This document shows, in pieces, positions 35,301 through 42,779 of a DNA stretch of 64,000 nucleotides. The stretch is from Hyperoodon ampullatus (taxonomy: Eukaryota > Chordata > Mammalia > Artiodactyla > Ziphiidae), in contig OX457064.1 in assembly GCA_949752795.1 (NCBI GenBank), positions 39,366,368-39,430,367 of the forward strand, given 5' to 3'. The position numbers and the translations under genes were made by a program. The notes below the pieces were generated by a model. The model had not been told where the DNA came from. It was given only the letters and a program-made list of their open reading frames with translations, and ran no database searches. Each line of letters opens with the position of its first letter. The stretch's first letter is position 1.

Positions 35301-37203
35301 ATGATATTAAAACAGGACACACAGGAACTGAGTCTTCTCGGGGGACCAAGGAAGCTTGGGGTTAACCAACATAAGGATCACGCTTAAATGTATCCCTGTT
35401 TTGAGTCCCTGGGATAATGTACAAGACTGTAGTCAGCCTAGCTATCACTAGAAAATGAAAGACATGAAATTCTGAGGATGGGACTTCCCTGGTGGCGCAG
35501 TGGTTAGGAATCTGCCTGCCAGTGCAGGGTACACGGGTTCATGCCCTGGTCTGGGAAGATCCCACATGCCACGGAGCAACTAAGCCCGTGTGCCACAACT
35601 ACTGAGCCTGTGCTCTAGAGCCCACGAGCCACAACTTCTGAGCCTGTGCTCTAGAGCCCGTGTGCCACAACTGCTGAGCCCGCGCACCACAACTACTGAG
35701 CCCGTGCGCCTAGAGCCTGTGCTCCACAACGAGAAGCCACTGAAATGAGAAGCCCACACACTGCAACAAAGAGTAGCCCCCGCTCACCACAACTAGAGAA
35801 AGCCCGCACGCAGCAACAACGACCCAATGCAGCCAAAAATAAATAAATAAAATTAAATTAAAAAAAATTCTGAGGAATGTTGTTTATTCCACATTCTACG
35901 TTATGACTCATGAGACTGCCCTAGAACCATGCACTCTTAATGAGTTGTTACTTATATTTTGCTCACAAAGTATTTTACGGTCTTTGAATACAAAAATAAT
36001 TAAATTTCCCCTAATGGCTACCCAAAAATTTTAAGGTCGGAAGTCTTTAAATTTCTTAACTATGAAACTTCAGGTGATATTACAGAGTAAATCTATAAAT
36101 TACAAATTAACTTGAACAAATTAAATATCTACAAGTGTGAGGGCAGTGGGTTCCATATTATTTTTCCTCTCCCTCCCTCCTGAAGTATATGACTCATTTT
36201 CATCAGGAACAGTGAGTTGCTTGAGCAATGATTCATATATTGGAGAAGAGAACCGCCCACACTACCCAGAGGATATATAGCACATTCTGGGGAGTGATAG
36301 TTTGAAACCACTGCCCAGGTGATTCTGATACTAAGCACATCCATCTCCACCCCTCAAGGGACTGTATCCACTTTACCACCTGGTGGAGAAACACTACTAG
36401 TGGGAACGGATGATTCATACAAAGCTGAATTCATACAAAATTAAATTTTTAGAAATAAATTGTTAAGAGAATAGTCAGGCTTTCTGACTGCTGTGCGTTC
36501 TCCTGTTTTCTGAACCAAACTTGTATATCCTTTATGTTGACAGGTACTAGAGAAGCCATATGGGAGGACCGTCAGTAGAATGGGAACTCCTGGTTGTTAG
36601 ACATCAGCCCATATCACACACTATTCTACACCTTTATTCTCCACAAATGTAGGATAGGCTTTATTATGCCCCACTTTATGGATAAGGAAACAGCCTTGTA
36701 CACGCAGTCACCTAACCAAGGATGTCAGGCTAACTCATGGCAAAACTGTATTCAAATGTGGATTTTGCCAGTCAGCAATCCTGATTTCAAGGCCTGCGTT
36801 CAAATGCCAGTTCTGTTCTTTTCCTAGCTGTGCAACTATGAGCAAGTCAACAAACCCCTCTCTTCTCAGTTTCTCCATTTGTAAAAGAATGATAATAGAG
36901 ATAATACTTAGCCTCGTGGTTGTTACAAGGATTAAATGATTGAATACACGTAAAGTACTTAGAAGAGTGTCCAGCACATGGTAGGAACAAAATGACTTTT
37001 TTTTTTTCTTTTTATCAGATGGCAAACTTGATGTCAATTCTAACTGTGTTAATGAAGAGCAGCCGGAGGCTGAAACAGGAATCTCCCAGGAGGACTGCAA
37101 TCCTAAAGATCCTGTGGAAGGGGAGAGAGAATCTCTTCAGAGCGATGCTGGGCTGGAATGCTTACAGGATGCTCCTGTAGGTCCACAGCTGTCCGAGGAG
37201 TAA
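3273..37203 (+). CDS. ANKMY2: ANKMY2: ankyrin repeat and MYND domain protein 2 (ten exons)
   Basis: Joined exons are 3273-3339, 10411-10475, 16178-16316, 18234-18332, 24470-24630, 28707-28921, 29716-29851, 33949-34077, 35116-35245 and 37019-37203: 1326 nt, 441 residues, the same length as human. All introns are GT-AG with phases 1,0,1,1,0,2,0,0,1. Three ankyrin repeats lie at about residues 45-74, 79-108 and 112-141. A middle region free of known domains follows, then a MYND zinc finger at 320-357. Its ligands C320, C323, C332, C335, C341, C345, H353 and C357 are all present. The tail is acidic and Glu/Gln-rich and ends in SEE. The family member binds FKBP38 and adenylyl cyclases, promotes ciliary targeting of the cyclases and so restrains Hedgehog signalling. 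The start is the first in-frame ATG, with G at -3 and +4. There are no disruptions. Identity is very secure. Confidence 0.97.
3640..3700 (+). mobile_element. possible MER5A (hAT-Charlie) scrap
   Basis: The string 'ggggtggggcctcagaat', followed by 'gtgcattctt' and 'aggtgatttt', resembles the second half of MER5A. It is short and inside GC-rich sequence, so it could be chance. Confidence 0.35.
5165..5640. repeat. cluster of MIR fragments in both orientations
   Basis: 5300-5480 reads as sense MIR ('gacttggccttgggcaaatt', 'gttctccatgtgaaaaatgg', 'ataaaatgag'). The flanks 5165-5290 ('ggcctggcataattcttagc') and 5480-5640 ('aatagcttgcccaat', 'aataagtggcagag') read as reverse MIR. Three old tRNA-derived SINE pieces are therefore nested or adjacent. 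Confidence 0.6.
6535..6556. repeat. (ATT)n microsatellite
   Basis: About seven tandem ATT units in intron 1. Confidence 0.9.
6590..7070 (-). mobile_element. old L1 3'-end fragment, antisense
   Basis: Text such as 'attggagtataactaaagta', 'gcatgacttatttcactcag' and 'gttgtttccaatttgggact' is typical of the reverse complement of ancient L1 3' regions. It is diverged, with no open frames of interest. Confidence 0.6.
7424..7646 (-). mobile_element. CHR SINE, short type
   Basis: A T-rich tail (plus strand) is followed by 'ttgcggtacgcaggcctctc' and ends 'ccaccagggaagcccc', the reverse complement of the family start. The tRNA-derived A box (TGGCGCAGTGG) and B box (GGTTCGTGCCC) are present in minus sense. 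The target-site duplication is unclear. Confidence 0.95.
8005..8160 (-). repeat. MIR SINE, reverse
   Basis: 'actctgtgccccgcaccaag', then 'aagcccttagtcctaagaac', 'gaatgttattatttctgctt' and 'aagaaaactgagg' follow the reverse-MIR order. Confidence 0.55.
10411..10475 (+). CDS. ANKMY2: ANKMY2 coding exon 2
   Basis: The acceptor is a long T-rich tract ending TTTTTAAG|GT and the donor is GATGAG|GTAAAA. Encodes residues 23-44 ([10 protein letters not shown]...CLDE), leading into the first ankyrin repeat. Phase 0 at the end. Confidence 0.96.
11440..11788 (-). mobile_element. CHR SINE, long type
   Basis: The plus strand shows (TTTA)n, then 'ggctgcgttgggtctttgtt', repeated 'agttgtggctc' units, and ends 'ctaccagggaagcccc'. 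The longer body with an (AATAA)-type tail distinguishes it from the 210-bp copies. Confidence 0.93.
12013..12221 (+). mobile_element. CHR SINE, short type
   Basis: Starts 'ggacttccctggtggcgcag', has B box 'ggttcgagccc', and ends 'cgcgtaccacc' plus poly(A). Confidence 0.94.
14310..14722 (+). mobile_element. L2 LINE 3' end
   Basis: Landmarks of the L2 3' end occur in order: 'tcaaatgccacctgctcaga', 'tatagcacttattatcacca', 'cactcaataaatatttgctg' and 'aacgaatgaatg'. Confidence 0.85.
14781..15036 (+). mobile_element. CHR SINE, short type, with 17-bp TSD
   Basis: The element at 14798-15019 is flanked by the direct repeat TAAAAATTATGGGAGAG (14781-14797 and 15020-15036). Starts 'ggcttccctggtggtgcagt' and ends 'cgcgtaccgc' plus an A-rich tail. 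Confidence 0.96.
15500..15830 (-). mobile_element. old L1 3' fragment, antisense
   Basis: 'cccacatcttgtttttctca', 'ttggcagtaattcatggaaa' and 'tatggatatacca' are typical of antisense ancient L1 3' UTR. Boundaries are uncertain. Confidence 0.45.
16178..16316 (+). CDS. ANKMY2: ANKMY2 coding exon 3 (ankyrin repeats 1-2)
   Basis: The acceptor is TTAAAG|AATGGA and the donor TTTCTG|GTGAAG. Encodes residues 45-90 plus one base: [16 protein letters not shown] is a textbook ankyrin repeat with the TPLMHAA motif and GADVN, followed by [12 protein letters not shown]. Phase 1 at the end. Confidence 0.97.
16581..16833 (-). mobile_element. CHR SINE, short type, with 11-bp TSD
   Basis: The element at 16592-16822 is flanked by TAGTTTTATAT (16581-16591 and 16823-16833). 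A T-run of about 35 nt (the poly(A) tail in minus sense) precedes 'gcggtaggcgggcctctcac'. Confidence 0.95.
17290..17870 (+). mobile_element. old L1 ORF2/3' fragment
   Basis: Reads like a decayed L1: 'atacaactggctaataagct', 'tgttttggggactgtacatc', 'aaatcatagttcaagc' and 'tagtttataatagcag' follow the usual order of the ORF2 end and 3' UTR. Confidence 0.5.
18234..18332 (+). CDS. ANKMY2: ANKMY2 coding exon 4 (ankyrin repeats 2-3)
   Basis: The acceptor is AACTCTAG|GTAATA and the donor TTTGTGG|GTGAGT. Encodes residues 91-123 plus one base: the end of repeat 2 (ILEAGAETD) and the start of repeat 3 ([12 protein letters not shown]). Phase 1. Confidence 0.97.
18600..18830 (+). repeat. MIR SINE
   Basis: Clear sense order: 'aactgtggagtcagtgatcc', 'ctgggttgaaattctggctg', 'taccacttagcagctag', 'cagtttccccatt' and 'aggattaaatgagatgatg'. 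Confidence 0.8.
19640..19850 (+). repeat. MIR-like SINE, diverged
   Basis: 'aggaatcacgagactca', 'cacaggcaaatcccttcacc' and 'cctcagttttctgatatgta' follow MIR-type order in sense. Confidence 0.45.
20313..20352. repeat. (GT)20 microsatellite
   Basis: Twenty uninterrupted GT dinucleotides, a likely length-polymorphic site within intron 4. Confidence 0.97.
21821..22204 (-). mobile_element. CHR SINE, long type, with 14-bp TSD
   Basis: The element at 21835-22190 is flanked by TAGAAGCTATTTTA (21821-21834 and 22191-22204). The plus strand shows 'ggctgcgttgggtcttcgtt', 'agttgtggctcatgggctct' and 'accaccagggaagtctc'. Confidence 0.95.
22205..22960 (-). mobile_element. possible antisense LINE ORF1-like remnant
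   Basis: In minus sense the stretch is A-rich and codes in broken frames for Lys/Glu-rich text (for example near 22650-22850), as in a decayed L1 or HAL1 ORF1. With the GC-rich block at 22970-23690 upstream of it in minus sense, the pair could be ORF1 plus 5' UTR of an old LINE. This is inference; no diagnostic motif was found. Confidence 0.3.
22970..23690. other. GC-rich block of unclear origin in intron 4
   Basis: About 0.7 kb of GC-rich sequence stands out from AT-rich surroundings. Overlapping open frames exist in all three + frames (for example 22931-23209, 23263-23556, 23231-23635, 23322-23687) and on the minus strand, which is expected in GC-rich DNA and argues against any one being a gene. 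No poly(A), splice context or recognised domain is seen. It could be the GC-rich 5' UTR of an old minus-strand LINE, a retrocopy remnant, or a regulatory island. Confidence 0.4.
24041..24280 (+). mobile_element. CHR SINE, short type, with 18-bp TSD
   Basis: The element at 24059-24262 is flanked by AAAGGAGATTATTTCTTG (24041-24058 and 24263-24280). The head, A/B boxes and 'cgcgtaccgc' plus poly(A) are complete. It lies about 190 bp upstream of exon 5. Confidence 0.97.
24470..24630 (+). CDS. ANKMY2: ANKMY2 coding exon 5
   Basis: The acceptor is ATTAAAAG|GTCAAC and the donor GTCAAG|GTACTG. Encodes residues 124-177: the end of ankyrin repeat 3 ([13 protein letters not shown]), then a Pro/Lys-rich linker ([15 protein letters not shown]) and NLHPVK. 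Phase 0. Confidence 0.97.
24631..28706 (+). other. ANKMY2: ANKMY2 intron 5
   Basis: A 4.1-kb intron with no recognisable SINE or LINE insertion of recent age. The sequence is AT-rich and looks unique. I see no exon, RNA gene or clear repeat in it. Confidence 0.8.
28707..28921 (+). CDS. ANKMY2: ANKMY2 coding exon 6
   Basis: The acceptor is TTCTTCTAG|ATTGTG and the donor ATCAAAAG|GTACTG. Encodes residues 178-248 plus two bases: [19 protein letters not shown]..., a helical region rich in Cys and Met ([15 protein letters not shown]). Phase 2. Confidence 0.97.
28922..29715 (+). other. ANKMY2: ANKMY2 intron 6
   Basis: A 794-bp intron containing a reverse MIR at about 29090-29245; otherwise nothing notable. 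Confidence 0.9.
29090..29245 (-). repeat. MIR SINE, reverse
   Basis: 'gttatccccaattataggtg', 'agaaatctgaaggttggaga', 'ggttaaatatcatgtgtaaa' and 'atcatacagctagaaagcag' give the reverse-MIR signature in order. Confidence 0.8.
29716..29851 (+). CDS. ANKMY2: ANKMY2 coding exon 7
   Basis: The acceptor is ATCTTTCAG|CTTGTT and the donor GAAATT|GTAAGG. Encodes residues 249-294 ([20 protein letters not shown]...[10 protein letters not shown]). Phase 0. Confidence 0.97.
32670..32835 (+). mobile_element. MER5A-like hAT DNA transposon, diverged
   Basis: 'taattctcaaacttttagta', 'cagaattacctgtaataatg', 'agagattctaatttag' and 'aatttttaacaagttctct' follow the MER5A order. Confidence 0.65.
33224..33305 (+). 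repeat. 41-bp tandem duplication
   Basis: Two adjacent 41-bp units (33224-33264 and 33265-33305) both start AAATAGGTCTTA and share GGCAGATAAA. They differ at about six positions, so the duplication is not recent. Confidence 0.9.
33949..34077 (+). CDS. ANKMY2: ANKMY2 coding exon 8 (first half of MYND finger)
   Basis: The acceptor is CACTATAG|GGTTCT and the donor AAAATG|GTAAGA. Encodes residues 295-337 and carries the first four zinc ligands: C320, C323, C332 and C335 ([19 protein letters not shown]). Phase 0, so the finger is split between exons 8 and 9. Confidence 0.98.
34078..35115 (+). other. ANKMY2: ANKMY2 intron 8
   Basis: A 1.0-kb intron. A MIR fragment at about 34770-34860 ('tctctgagcctcagtttcct') is followed by a stretch to about 35000 that looks like another old interspersed repeat ('taaaacaacaatcatttatt'). 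No coding sequence. Confidence 0.85.
35116..35245 (+). CDS. ANKMY2: ANKMY2 coding exon 9 (second half of MYND finger)
   Basis: The acceptor is CCTTCAG|GTAATA and the donor GAACA|GTAAGT. Encodes residues 338-380 plus one base and supplies the remaining ligands: C341, C345, H353 and C357 ([20 protein letters not shown]). A charged helix follows ([20 protein letters not shown]). Phase 1. Confidence 0.98.
35467..35876 (+). mobile_element. CHR SINE, long type, with 12-bp TSD and internal repeats
   Basis: The element at 35479-35864 is flanked by AAATTCTGAGGA (35467-35478 and 35865-35876). After the tRNA-like head, a unit containing 'gagcctgtgctctagagccc' and 'gccacaact' repeats in tandem (about 35600-35700), making this copy longer than the others. 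The tail is 'aaataaataaataaaatt'. Confidence 0.95.
36765..36990 (+). repeat. MIR SINE next to exon 10
   Basis: 'cctgcgttcaaatgccagtt', 'gagcaagtcaacaaacccct', 'ctcagtttctccatttgtaa', 'aggattaaatgattgaatac' and 'ccagcacatggtaggaac' give a well-ordered sense MIR. It ends just before the polypyrimidine tract of the exon 10 acceptor. Confidence 0.85.
37019..37203 (+). CDS. ANKMY2: ANKMY2 coding exon 10 (acidic tail and stop)
   Basis: The acceptor is a T-rich tract then TTATCAG|ATGGCA. Encodes residues 381-441, [19 protein letters not shown]... to GPQLSEE and TAA at 37201-37203. The tail is acidic and low in hydrophobics, probably disordered, and is the least conserved part of the family. Confidence 0.96.
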
Positions 37204-37694
37204 GAGCTGGAGCACCAGTGCCAGCATGGACAGTCCTCACCCTGGCAGGCAGCTGGACAACTCACGAGACTGTGTCCTCCTAGCCTCCACACCTGCGTGG
37301 CACTGTGGCAGGATTCCACATTTCATAGAATACGTGCTCTCCACCGAAGCTCTGTCTACCAAGCCCTAATTTCCTACTGATTCTGTTCAATAATTGGTCA
37401 GATCTTCCTAGGGAGAAAAATTTTTTTTCAAAATACAGGAGAAACATTTCTATTCCCTTTCTGAGGCAGGCTTCCCAGCAGTTGTTCTCAAAGGAAAATA
37501 AATCCCCTTTTAAAGAAGAAATATAGGCTTTAGGAAACAAAGAGGCAAGCAGAACAGTTGTAGGAGAGAGGAGATTTTTAGGAAAGAAAAATTTTATAGC
37601 CCTAGAGATGGGTAGTTAAAAGAATCATAACTTATATGTAAATAAAATGCATATAAATAGCATTTACAATAGTGAAGTTCTACTTATTAAGGTG

Positions 37695-37815
37695 CAATGA
37701 AGATACGGGGATATATGTATATGTAGAGCTGATTCACTTTGTTATAAAGCAGAAACTAACATCATTGTAAAGCAACTATACTCCAATAAAGATGTTAAAA
37801 AAAAAGATGCAATGA
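37695..37815 (+). mobile_element. 5'-truncated L1 3' tail in the ANKMY2 3' UTR
   Basis: About 100 bp at 37703-37804 match the L1 3' end ('gctgattcactttgttataa', 'agcagaaactaac', 'attgtaaagcaac', 'ctccaataaagatgtt' plus A-run). Near-identical flanks containing TGCAATGAA lie on both sides (about 37692 and 37808), consistent with a target-site duplication. It lies in the sense orientation and brings its own AATAAA. Confidence 0.88.
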
Positions 37816-38012
37816 AATGAAAAGCTACATGTTAAAGGATCTTTGCCATAGTTCAGCTAATTGTAGTTTTTCTATAGAATTTATCCTGAGCAGCCTGAAC
37901 TTTTATATAGTTCCTGCAGTGGTGTTTTATCTACAGTCTTTGTACCTTCAGAAATGTCAAATCCCCCAGGAGGAACTAAGGCATAGCCACAGTTATCTCA
38001 GCATGTGCATTT

Positions 38013-38218
38013 AAAAAGATGTTTGTGGGGGCTTCCCTGGTGGCGCAGTGGTTGAGAGTCCGCCTGCCGATGCAGGGGACACGGGTTCGTGCCCCGGTCC
38101 GGGAGGATCCCACATGCCGCGGAGCGGCTGGGCCCGTGAGCCATGGCAGCTAAACCTGCACGTCCGGAGCCTGTGCTCCACAACGGGAGAGGCCACAACA
38201 GTGAGAGGCCCGCGTACC

Positions 38219-38255
<37 letters not shown>

Positions 38256-38272
38256 AAATAAAAAGATGTTTG
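38013..38272 (+). mobile_element. CHR SINE, short type, with 13-bp TSD, in the ANKMY2 3' UTR
   Basis: The element at 38026-38259 is flanked by AAAAAGATGTTTG (38013-38025 and 38260-38272). It has a 34-nt A-run at 38221-38254, the longest SINE tail in the window, which suggests a fairly recent insertion. Confidence 0.95.
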
Positions 38273-38464
38273 ATGAAATTGTCAACTAAACAAAGGCTAA
38301 ACATACTGTGTCCACAATTATAAAACTAATTCATGTGCCATTTTCCACTTGAAAGGCTTTTACCTTCGTGTAAGTTTTTCATGTGGCTCTTCCTGTCCAC
38401 AAACTGATTTGTAACTGTCATTTACAGACTGTCCTGGCATCAGTTTTTAGTGTCTGAGTATTTA

Positions 38465-38534
38465 AATAAAGCTAGAGTATGAGATCTGAAGATAGTGCTG
38501 TGTTTCAGTTTCTTGTGTTGATTTGTAAAATAAA
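38465..38534 (+). terminator. ANKMY2: ANKMY2 poly(A) signals (probable)
   Basis: AATAAA occurs at 38465-38470, followed by GT/T-rich sequence at about 38490-38520; a second AATAAA is at 38529-38534. Cleavage is expected about 15-25 nt after the signal used. Confidence 0.6.
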
Positions 38535-39609
38535 TTGTGCCTACTGATATAGCCACCTCACATCTTGTTTCATAGTTTTTTGCTGTCGAGGGTGGCAAAT
38601 ATTAAAGAAATACTAGAGAACTTAAAACATTTTAGGAAACTTAGCAAATACTGGAGAACACAGTATAATTATTTTAATATTCACAATTGCAAATCAAAAT
38701 GACTAGAATTCTCGCCTCACTTCACTGATTAGGTTTTTCTGTCTTGCTGCTTTTCCTCTTCCTTACACTCAGTTACTTTTCTACCAGTGCCAACACATAC
38801 ATCTGCACACCCTGTACCATGCTGCTCTAGGAAGACTTCATGTGAGTAAATCACTGTTAAGTGTTAAGTGGGTAGGAATTCTACAGGCAGATTTTACCTG
38901 AACTTGTCAATCATGACGAGCCTCGCTTCACTCATCAAAGTACCTCAATCTACACACTGATAAACATTTATTTTGACCAGAAAAACAGTCCTCCCAGGCC
39001 TTCCTCTTCCACAAGTATGTTTTTTAACCTGAGTTCCCTGATTCTAATTATTTTCTGGGTGTGTGGTATCATCATGGTCCCTGTCTTTGGACAGCATGGA
39101 AGGTTATGAAAAAGCAGAAGGGAATAGGAAAGTCAAGAGATGAGGCAACGTAAAGGTAATTTTCCCTTCATTGAAATGAATGCTAACATGAATCAGAACT
39201 CTTAACACAGCTACAACTGGCATTAATAGTAACTTTCCAATTGGACAAAGAGAACTTTAGATATAAGCCATGTCAATATTAAAATTTCCATGGATGTATT
39301 TCAAGAAAGGGGTGGTCAGAAAATGGGATTTAAGAGAAATGAGGTTGGTTCTCATTATACTCCCTTCCTTTGTCATAAATAGCCAAAAATAGATGTTTCC
39401 ATTATAACACCATCAGAACAGGTGTTACCCATTTTTTTGTTTTGTTTTGTTTTTCAATATGCCATCAAGAAACTTTTCTCAAATAAAAATAGGACCTAAA
39501 GGATAAGAATAGCCTTACTATTCCAATATGTCATACTTAGAGCAGATGTAATAGAATATTAAATTAGCCAGTGGGTTTATTAGGAAATTGGATTCTGCTT
39601 TTTGATCCA

Positions 39610-39830
39610 ATAGGTGGTAATAATAGCTACCACTGAAAGTTACTGTATCCCTGAAGTTATCTTGTTTAATATTCACAACAACCCCATGAAGTAGACTTTA
39701 TTTTTATCCTCATAACACAGATAAGGAGGTTAAAGTCTAAAGAGGTCCACTAATGTATCCAAAAGTACAGAACCGGAACTCAACAAGGTCTGCAGTTTTG
39801 ACTACAACATTGTACTCTCTTAATATGTTA
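39610..39830 (-). repeat. MIR SINE, reverse
   Basis: 'ttcacaacaaccccatgaag', 'tagactttatttttatcctc', 'cagataaggaggttaaag' and 'ccggaactcaacaaggtctg' follow the reverse-MIR order. Confidence 0.75.
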
Positions 39831-40949
39831 CCATCACTGTAGTTTCTCTGCAGATGTAAGATAATAATAGAGCTCTGAAGACAAGCCATTATTTTACAGG
39901 ATGTGGTAGATAATCCCTAGGCTCTTAAAAAGATGAGTGATTTTAGTCATCATGATGTATATGAGTTTACTTGAGTTTTAATATTATTGGATATTAAACT
40001 TAATAGAAATTCTTAAAGTAGATGTTCTTGCAGTGTTTTTATCTTCTCAGGATCATCTCCCCTGCTTCTGAAGCAAATCAGTCCCCTTCTTGAGCGGGAG
40101 GTAGATGTCTTCCAGTTCTCATGGTTTACAACTAGGCCAATAAGAATACTTTTCAGAAATTTTACATTCCTGAAGCCAAAGAGGGAGGATGTTTGTTTGT
40201 TTGTTTCACCCTTGGGACAATTATAAATTACAGGGATTCAGTTCCAGAGCTGCTAGAGCTGACATGTAGAGGTACCTGAGAGAATGTAGCCACTGAGCAG
40301 ACAGACAAGAGAGGGTTAAAAGGAGGGGAAAATGTTGAATCCACTGGGCTCTGACACAGTCTACACTGGGTTTATGGAGTTTGGTTACATGAGCAAATTT
40401 CTCATCTGGCTTTCTATAAATCAGAAACAAAGAATTAGTAATATATCTTGTGACAACTAGAAAACAAATGGGATCAAATTTCAAAAATTAAATATACGTA
40501 AATATAACAAAGGAAAATGAAGGCACATAAATTAAAAATTTTGAGATTTATATGCTCTTAGAAAAAGTACAAAGGCACATCAAGTTTTGGATTAGATTAT
40601 AGTTATTTTGGTTGGAAAAGAAGCTCAGTACAAGGTGTTTTTGCATCTCTTTACTGATGTTTATTTTGGAAAAACTCTTATTTGCTCGAAATTGTATAGA
40701 GATTAATGCATGCTTATGTAAACTAAGGTGATATTAAAGCATCATTTGCATAGACGAAAAGCAAGATCTTAATTTTGGAAAAAGCAGATTTCTTCTCATA
40801 ATAATTACTTTAGCAGGTAAACAGGAGATTCTGCCCCCACCCCAGCCAAAAGGTGGATCTAGCCTAGTTTCTATGGCCTTTAAGGACTAAGTTCTAGTTT
40901 TATAAATCAATAAAGGCATCTTTTTAAATGGTGATCTTAATTTGTCTAG

Positions 40950-41250
40950 AATAAATCAGGTAGCTGCGTAATTGATCAATTCAGGGCAATGTAGCTAGCT
41001 AGTTCATAAACTCACATAAAACTACTTAATCACAAGATGATTCCAAATGGATAACATTTAAATGTGAAAAAAATTATCAATTCCAGAAGAAACCATGATA
41101 AAATTCTTAATGACTTTGGCATGAAGAAGTTCTTCCTAAATGTGACACTAAACTCAGAAGCCACAAAAGGAAACAAATTCAACTACGTTTAAGAAAAAGA
41201 AATCTGAACACTTCTGCTTCTGGGAAGATGGAGTAGACATAATTTTCCTT
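40950..41250 (+). mobile_element. old L1 ORF2 scrap
   Basis: 'gaagaaaccatgataaaatt', 'tgactttggcatgaagaagt', 'aactcagaagccacaaaagg' is a familiar decayed L1 ORF2 stretch. 'ttctgggaagatggagtaga' just after it resembles an old L1 5' start. Ends are by eye. Confidence 0.5.
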
Positions 41251-41664
41251 ATTCCTCATACTAAGTAAAACTAAAAACCCTAAACATTATACATAAAATA
41301 ATCAGAAGAGGGCAGATTGGCTAGGCCCCTCAGGATCCAGGCAATGACCCTTTGTTTTTTTCTCTGCATTTTCTTTTTGCCTCATATATAGCAGATATGA
41401 GGCGGAAGAAGCCAGCAACATGGAAACACCAACAACCTCAGACAAAAATAAGCTTCAGCAAACAAATGCCTGCTCTGTGGATTTGGGACTCAAAACTGAA
41501 ACATCAAATCATACCTAAATTTCAAGTCTACACCAGCCTGCCCTACAAATTTTGGACTTGCCAGCCTCCACAATGGCATGAGGCAATTCCTTAAAATAAC
41601 TTGCTCTCTCTATATAGGCATGCACCCAATTGATTCTGTTCCTCTGAAGAACCCTAATAGACCA

Positions 41665-42020
41665 GGTGTCCTAGTTTGAGCTGCTAAAACAAATTACCAT
41701 AGATTAGGGTGGTTGAAACAGGAAACATTTATTTCTCACAGTTCTGGAGGCTGGAAGTTCGAGATCTGGGTACCAGCATGGTCAAGTTCTTGGTGAGTGT
41801 CCTATTCCTGGTTTACAGAGGGCCACCTTGCTGTGTCCTCATATGTCAGAAAAGGCAGGCTAGCTCTCTGGCCTCTTAGAAGCATGCTAATCCCATTTAT
41901 GAGACTCCGCCCTCATGACCTGATTACCTCCCCAAGACCTTACCTCCAAGTACTATTACATTGGGAATTAGATTTCAATATAAAAATTCTGAGGGGACAC
42001 AAACATTCAGTCTATGATGG
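41665..42020 (-). mobile_element. MST/MLT-type (ERVL-MaLR) solitary LTR, reverse
   Basis: The reverse complement shows 'atgtttgtgtcccctcagaa', 'ggtaatcaggtcatgagggc', 'atgggattagcatgctt', 'gaggacacagcaaggtgg' and 'ccagaactgtgagaaataaa', the expected order for a MaLR LTR. No internal retroviral coding sequence adjoins it, so this is an old, inert solo LTR. Confidence 0.85.
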
Positions 42021-42244
42021 TAGGTATAGTTCCTAACAGGCACAACTGCTCTTTAACAAGCAGAGGTTAGGGGTGCCCACTCTCCTCGATATCCAAGTAT
42101 AACTTCCCAATCAGTCCTCCATATTGTCAGTTTCACATCTGTGGATTCAACCAGCTGTGGAGCGTGTAGTACTGTGCTACATATTTATTTTTAAAAAACT
42201 GCATATGAGTGGACCCAAGTAGTTCAAACCCAAGTTGTTCAAGG

Positions 42245-42485
42245 GTCAACTCTAACAGCTGACATGTATTGAGCACTTTCTTTGAGAAAGCCACTCTACC
42301 TAACATGTTATATACATGATCTAACTTAATCCTTGAGACTCTATGAAGTAACTATTGTTATTATTTTGAATAAGAGGAAATCAAAGCCTAGAGATTAACT
42401 AACTTGTCCAAGTAACATAACTGCTAAGTGGAAGAGCTAAGCTAGATGTGTCTGATTCCAGAGCCTCAGCTTGAAACCACAACCC
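42245..42485 (-). repeat. MIR SINE, reverse
   Basis: 'catgtattgagcactttctt', 'aatccttgagactctatgaa', 'taactattgttattatt', 'aacttgtccaagtaacataa' and 'ctgctaagtggaagagct' give a clear reverse MIR. Confidence 0.85.
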
Positions 42486-42779
42486 TCCACAAATCTATGT
42501 ATCAGTGTTTTCTGTTTCTTAGCTATAAGATCATCTGATGGATCCTGAAATAAATGTGCTTTCACTTGAGCCCATTTGAATGGGTCTTTGTTGTTTAAAA
42601 CTAAGAACTTAATTAAAAACACCCTCTCAATTGTGTGTTCCATTTTGGTAGAGTTTTAGATTACTTAAGTAAGGATCATGTCTTCTGTTTTGTGCTCTTC
42701 TGCAAATGGTATTTAATACAATGTTTTCCAATCATGGCCACTAGTAGCCCTTCTTTCTTGAACAAAAAGTGCCTAGTAT

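Larger units (their letters stand above)
35246..37018 (+). other. ANKMY2: ANKMY2 intron 9
   Basis: Contains a long-type CHR SINE (35479-35864), a possible MER5-type scrap around 36180-36400 ('cccaggtgattctgatacta') and a sense MIR (36765-36990) ending about 30 bp before exon 10. Confidence 0.9.
37204..38490 (+). other. ANKMY2: ANKMY2 3' UTR
   Basis: The sequence from the stop to the probable cleavage site holds AATAAA hexamers at 37497-37502, 37641-37646, 37785-37790 (L1-derived), 38465-38470 and 38529-38534. The 38465 signal is favoured because GT-rich sequence (tgctgtgtttc..., ttgtgttg) follows 25-50 nt later. The UTR includes an L1 tail and a CHR SINE. Confidence 0.65.
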
